Positions 58,526 through 64,000 of a stretch of 64,000 bases of DNA are shown here, one piece after another. Under the pieces are notes generated by a model. That model did no database searches, was not told the DNA's origin, and saw only the letters and a list, made by a program, of their open reading frames with translations. The stretch comes from Neobacillus endophyticus. Lineage in GTDB: Bacteria; Bacillota; Bacilli; Bacillales; Cytobacillaceae. Made by a program: the position numbers and the translations under genes. The first letter of the stretch is position 1, and each line of letters starts with the position of its first letter. The DNA lies in NCBI RefSeq assembly GCF_013248975.1, contig NZ_JABRWH010000001.1:3120001-3184000 (forward strand), written 5' to 3'.

Positions 58526-61500
58526 ACGTACAGATATAAACTCCATTTTAGTTATCGGGTCAGGCCCAATTATCATCGGTCAAGCCGCAGAATTTGACTA
58601 TGCAGGTGCACAAGCATGTATCGCTCTTAGGGAGGAAGGATACAGGGTTATTCTAGTGAACTCAAATCCTGCCACGATTATGACGGATACAGAGATTGCA
58701 GACAAAGTATACATTGAGCCATTGACAGTTGAATTTGTCAGCAGAATCATTCGCAAGGAACGTCCTGATGCACTATTGGCAACACTTGGCGGGCAAACAG
58801 GTCTAAACTTAGCTGTAGAACTTGCGAAGTCTGGAGTTTTAGAAGAGTGCGGTGTAGAAATCCTTGGAACAAAGCTTTCAGCCATCAAACAGGCGGAAGA
58901 CCGCGAGCTGTTCCGCAGCTTAATGAATGAATTAAATGAACCTGTGCCTGAAAGTGAAATTATTCATGAATTATCGGAGGCTAAGGCGTTTGTTGAAAGA
59001 ATCGGGTATCCGGTGATTGTCCGTCCTGCTTATACACTCGGAGGAACAGGCGGAGGAATATGCCATAATAATGAAGAACTTGAAGAAATTGTGTCCAGCG
59101 GCTTAAAGAATAGTCCTGTTCACCAATGTCTGCTTGAAAAAAGCATCGCTGGTTTCAAGGAAATTGAATACGAAGTCATGCGCGATGCCGGTGATAATGC
59201 GATCGTGGTTTGTAATATGGAAAATATCGACCCAGTAGGTGTCCATACCGGTGATTCCATTGTTGTCGCACCAAGTCAGACATTAAGTGATAGAGAGTAT
59301 CAGCTTTTAAGAAATGTATCATTAAAGATTATCCGCGCGCTTGGAATTGAGGGCGGCTGTAACGTTCAGCTGGCATTAGACCCATATAGCTTCCAGTACT
59401 ATATTATCGAAGTAAACCCAAGGGTCAGCCGATCTTCCGCATTAGCTTCCAAAGCTACCGGGTATCCGATTGCCAAGCTTGCTGCAAAAATAGCAGTTGG
59501 TTTAACACTTGATGAAATGTTGAATCCTGTAACGGGCAAAACATATGCAAGCTTTGAACCAGCACTAGATTACATTGTGACGAAAATCCCAAGATGGCCG
59601 TTTGACAAGTTTGAATCAGGGAATCGTTCACTTGGCACTCAAATGAAAGCAACCGGAGAAGTTATGGCGATTGGCCGGACATTTGAAGAATCTTTATTAA
59701 AAGCGATCCGTTCGCTTGAAGCTGGTGTACACCATTTCGAATTAAACTCTGCAGCAGAAATTGATGATGAGTTAATGGAAAAACGAATCAGGAAAGCTGG
59801 AGATGAAAGGCTGTTTTACATTGCCGAGGCAATAAAACGGGGCTTTACGATCGACATGATCCATCAGTGGAGTAAAATCGACCTATTCTTCTTGAAGAAA
59901 ATGGAAGGAATTGTTCAGCTGGAAACTAAGCTAAAAGAAAATCCATTAAATAAAGACTTGCTGATGGAAGCTAAACAAAAAGGTTTTACAGATAAAAAAA
60001 TAGCAGAACTCTGGAATCTAACTGAAAATGATATTTACAATCTGCGCAAGGCATCTGGAATGGTTCCAGTATATAAAATGGTAGATACATGTGCAGCGGA
60101 ATTTGAATCAGAAACTCCTTATTACTATGGCACATATGAGGATGAAAATGAGTCTGTAGTTACCGGAAGAAAAAGTGTAGTTGTTCTAGGATCAGGCCCA
60201 ATTCGTATCGGCCAGGGGATTGAATTTGACTATGCGACAGTCCACTCTGTTAAGGCGATCAAAGAAGCCGGCTATGAAGCAATAATAATTAACAATAATC
60301 CAGAAACCGTGTCAACAGATTTTAGTATTTCTGATAAATTATATTTCGAACCGCTGACAATTGAAGATGTAATGAGTATCATCGACCTTGAAAATCCAAT
60401 TGGAGTTGTTGTCCAATTCGGCGGGCAAACGGCAATTAACCTTGCAGCCAAACTTCAAGAGCATGGGGTTAAAATTTTAGGCACAAGCCTAGAGGATTTG
60501 GATCGTGCGGAAGACAGGGATAAATTTGAACAAGCTCTGAGAGAATTAAACATTCCAATGCCGCTCGGTAAAACCGCATTATCTGTTGAGGAAGCACTCG
60601 TCATTGCCGGGGAAATAGGCTATCCAGTTCTTGTCCGTCCTTCCTACGTACTAGGCGGCCGGGCGATGGAAATTGTATATAGGGAAGAAGAATTACTTCA
60701 TTATATGAAAAATGCTGTAAAGGTCAACCCAGAGCATCCTGTTTTGATTGACCGTTATTTGACAGGTAAAGAGATTGAGGTAGATGCCATTTGTGATGGC
60801 CAAAATGTTCTGATTCCAGGTATTATGGAGCATATTGAACGGGCGGGTGTTCACTCTGGAGATTCGATCGCTGTTTATCCTCCTCAAACCTTATCAGCGG
60901 ATGTTAAGAGGAAGCTTGTGGAGTACACAGAAAAAATGGCAAAAGGCTTAAATATTATTGGTTTGTTAAATATTCAATATGTACTTTCAGAGGGCCAGGT
61001 GTACGTTCTTGAAGTAAACCCTAGATCAAGCCGGACAGTTCCATTCTTAAGCAAGATCACCAACGTTCCAATGGCAAAAATCGCAACAAAAGCTATTTTG
61101 GGCACATCCATTCTCCAACAAGGCTATACACCAGGAATTGTTCCTGAAAAAGACGGAGTGTTTGTAAAGGTACCGGTATTCTCTTTTGCTAAGCTGAAGG
61201 ATGTTGACATTTCCTTAGGGCCTGAAATGAAATCAACTGGTGAGGTTATGGGGAAAGATATTACCTTGGAAAAAGCACTATATAAAGGTTTAGTAGCATC
61301 AGGAATGAATATTGAAAAGTTTGGAACCGTATTGTTTACAGTTTCGGACAAAGATAAGAAGGAAGCATTAAGTCTGGCCAAAAGGTTCTCTGCCATTGGC
61401 TATCGTCTCATGGCAACTAGTGGTACAGCTCAGTTCCTTGAGAATGCCGGTCTGCCTGTACAGGTTGTCGGGAAAATCGGATCAGAAGGCCAAACATTGT

Positions 61501-61720
61501 TAGATGTGATTCATCATGGAGAAGTTCAATTTATCATCAACACACTGACAAAAGGGAAACAGCCTGAGCGAGACGGATTTAGAATTCGCAGGGATGCAGT
61601 AGAAAATGGTGTACCATGTTTAACATCATTAGACACTGCCGAAACCATCCTGAAGGTAATTGAATCCATGAACTTCTCGGCAGAACCAATGGCTGCGGAA
61701 AAAAGGGAGGCAGTTTTTGC

Positions 61721-61724
<4 letters not shown>
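58518..61724 (+). CDS. pyrAB: carbamoyl phosphate synthase large subunit (pyrimidine-specific)
   Basis: 1068 residues. Two homologous ATP-grasp halves (about 1-400 and 550-930) make carboxyphosphate and then carbamoyl phosphate. Landmarks are [38 protein letters not shown] and their second-half copies [19 protein letters not shown] and [17 protein letters not shown]. The C-terminal MGS-like regulatory domain (about 930-1050) binds the nucleotide effectors. AAGGAGG precedes ATG 58518. Confidence 0.97.

Positions 61725-64000
<2,276 letters not shown>

Overview
The window comes from a low-GC, endospore-forming Gram-positive of the family Bacillaceae (Bacillus sensu lato). The gene order is that of the Bacillus subtilis ylb - mra/mur/fts - spoIIG - ylm - ileS - pyr chromosome segment. 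Sporulation genes (spoVD, spoVE, spoIIGA, sigE, sigG, ylbJ, ylbO-type rsfA, ylbD) are embedded in it. I cannot fix the genus or species from this sequence alone. No rRNA, tRNA or CRISPR is visible.

Layout. (1) 1-4800: ylbC, then an IS1182-type insertion sequence seated in the terminator between ylbC and a convergent gene, then a thioesterase, ylbD and ylbE. (2) 4900-14350: ylbF (ricF), ylbG, a structured leader, rsmD, coaD, ylbJ, ylbK, ylbL, tmcAL (ylbM), ylbN-rpmF, an enoyl-CoA hydratase gene broken by one stop codon, and an rsfA-family regulator (ylbO). (3) 14350-21200: a repeat-rich gap, ylbP, a three-gene acyl-CoA carboxylase operon with a cre-like site in front, a panE-type reductase and bshC. 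(4) 21300-40900: the division and cell-wall cluster mraZ-rsmH-ftsL-pbpB-spoVD-murE-mraY-murD-spoVE-murG-murB-divIB-ylxW-ylxX-sbp-ftsA-ftsZ. (5) 41000-43730: spoIIGA-sigE-sigG, the early sporulation sigma-factor relay. (6) 43800-47790: ylmC, pgeF, ylmE, sepF, ylmG, ylmH, divIVA. (7) 47800-52900: T-box leader and ileS, ylyA, lspA, ylyB. (8) 52900-64000: the pyr operon pyrR-pyrP-pyrB-pyrC-pyrAA-pyrAB-pyrK-pyrD-pyrF (pyrF is cut by the window end), with three PyrR attenuators.

How it fits together: MraY, MurD, MurE, MurB and MurG build lipid II. FtsZ, FtsA, SepF, FtsL, DivIB, PBP2B and DivIVA place and run the septum. SpoVD and SpoVE redirect the same chemistry to the spore cortex. SpoIIGA, SigE and SigG carry the compartment-specific programme. 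The pyr genes make UMP under PyrR attenuation.

Most of the window is conserved and ordinary. I did not find a wholly new multi-gene system. The parts most worth a second look are regulatory or mobile: the IS with a 22-bp duplicated terminator palindrome, a GC-rich palindromic element nested inside that IS, the ylbH leader, the sigG leader (sigma-F-type promoter followed by a hairpin over the ribosome-binding site), the 22-bp-spaced spoIIG promoter with a 10-bp palindrome, the phased MraZ operator, and the nonsense-split hydratase gene.
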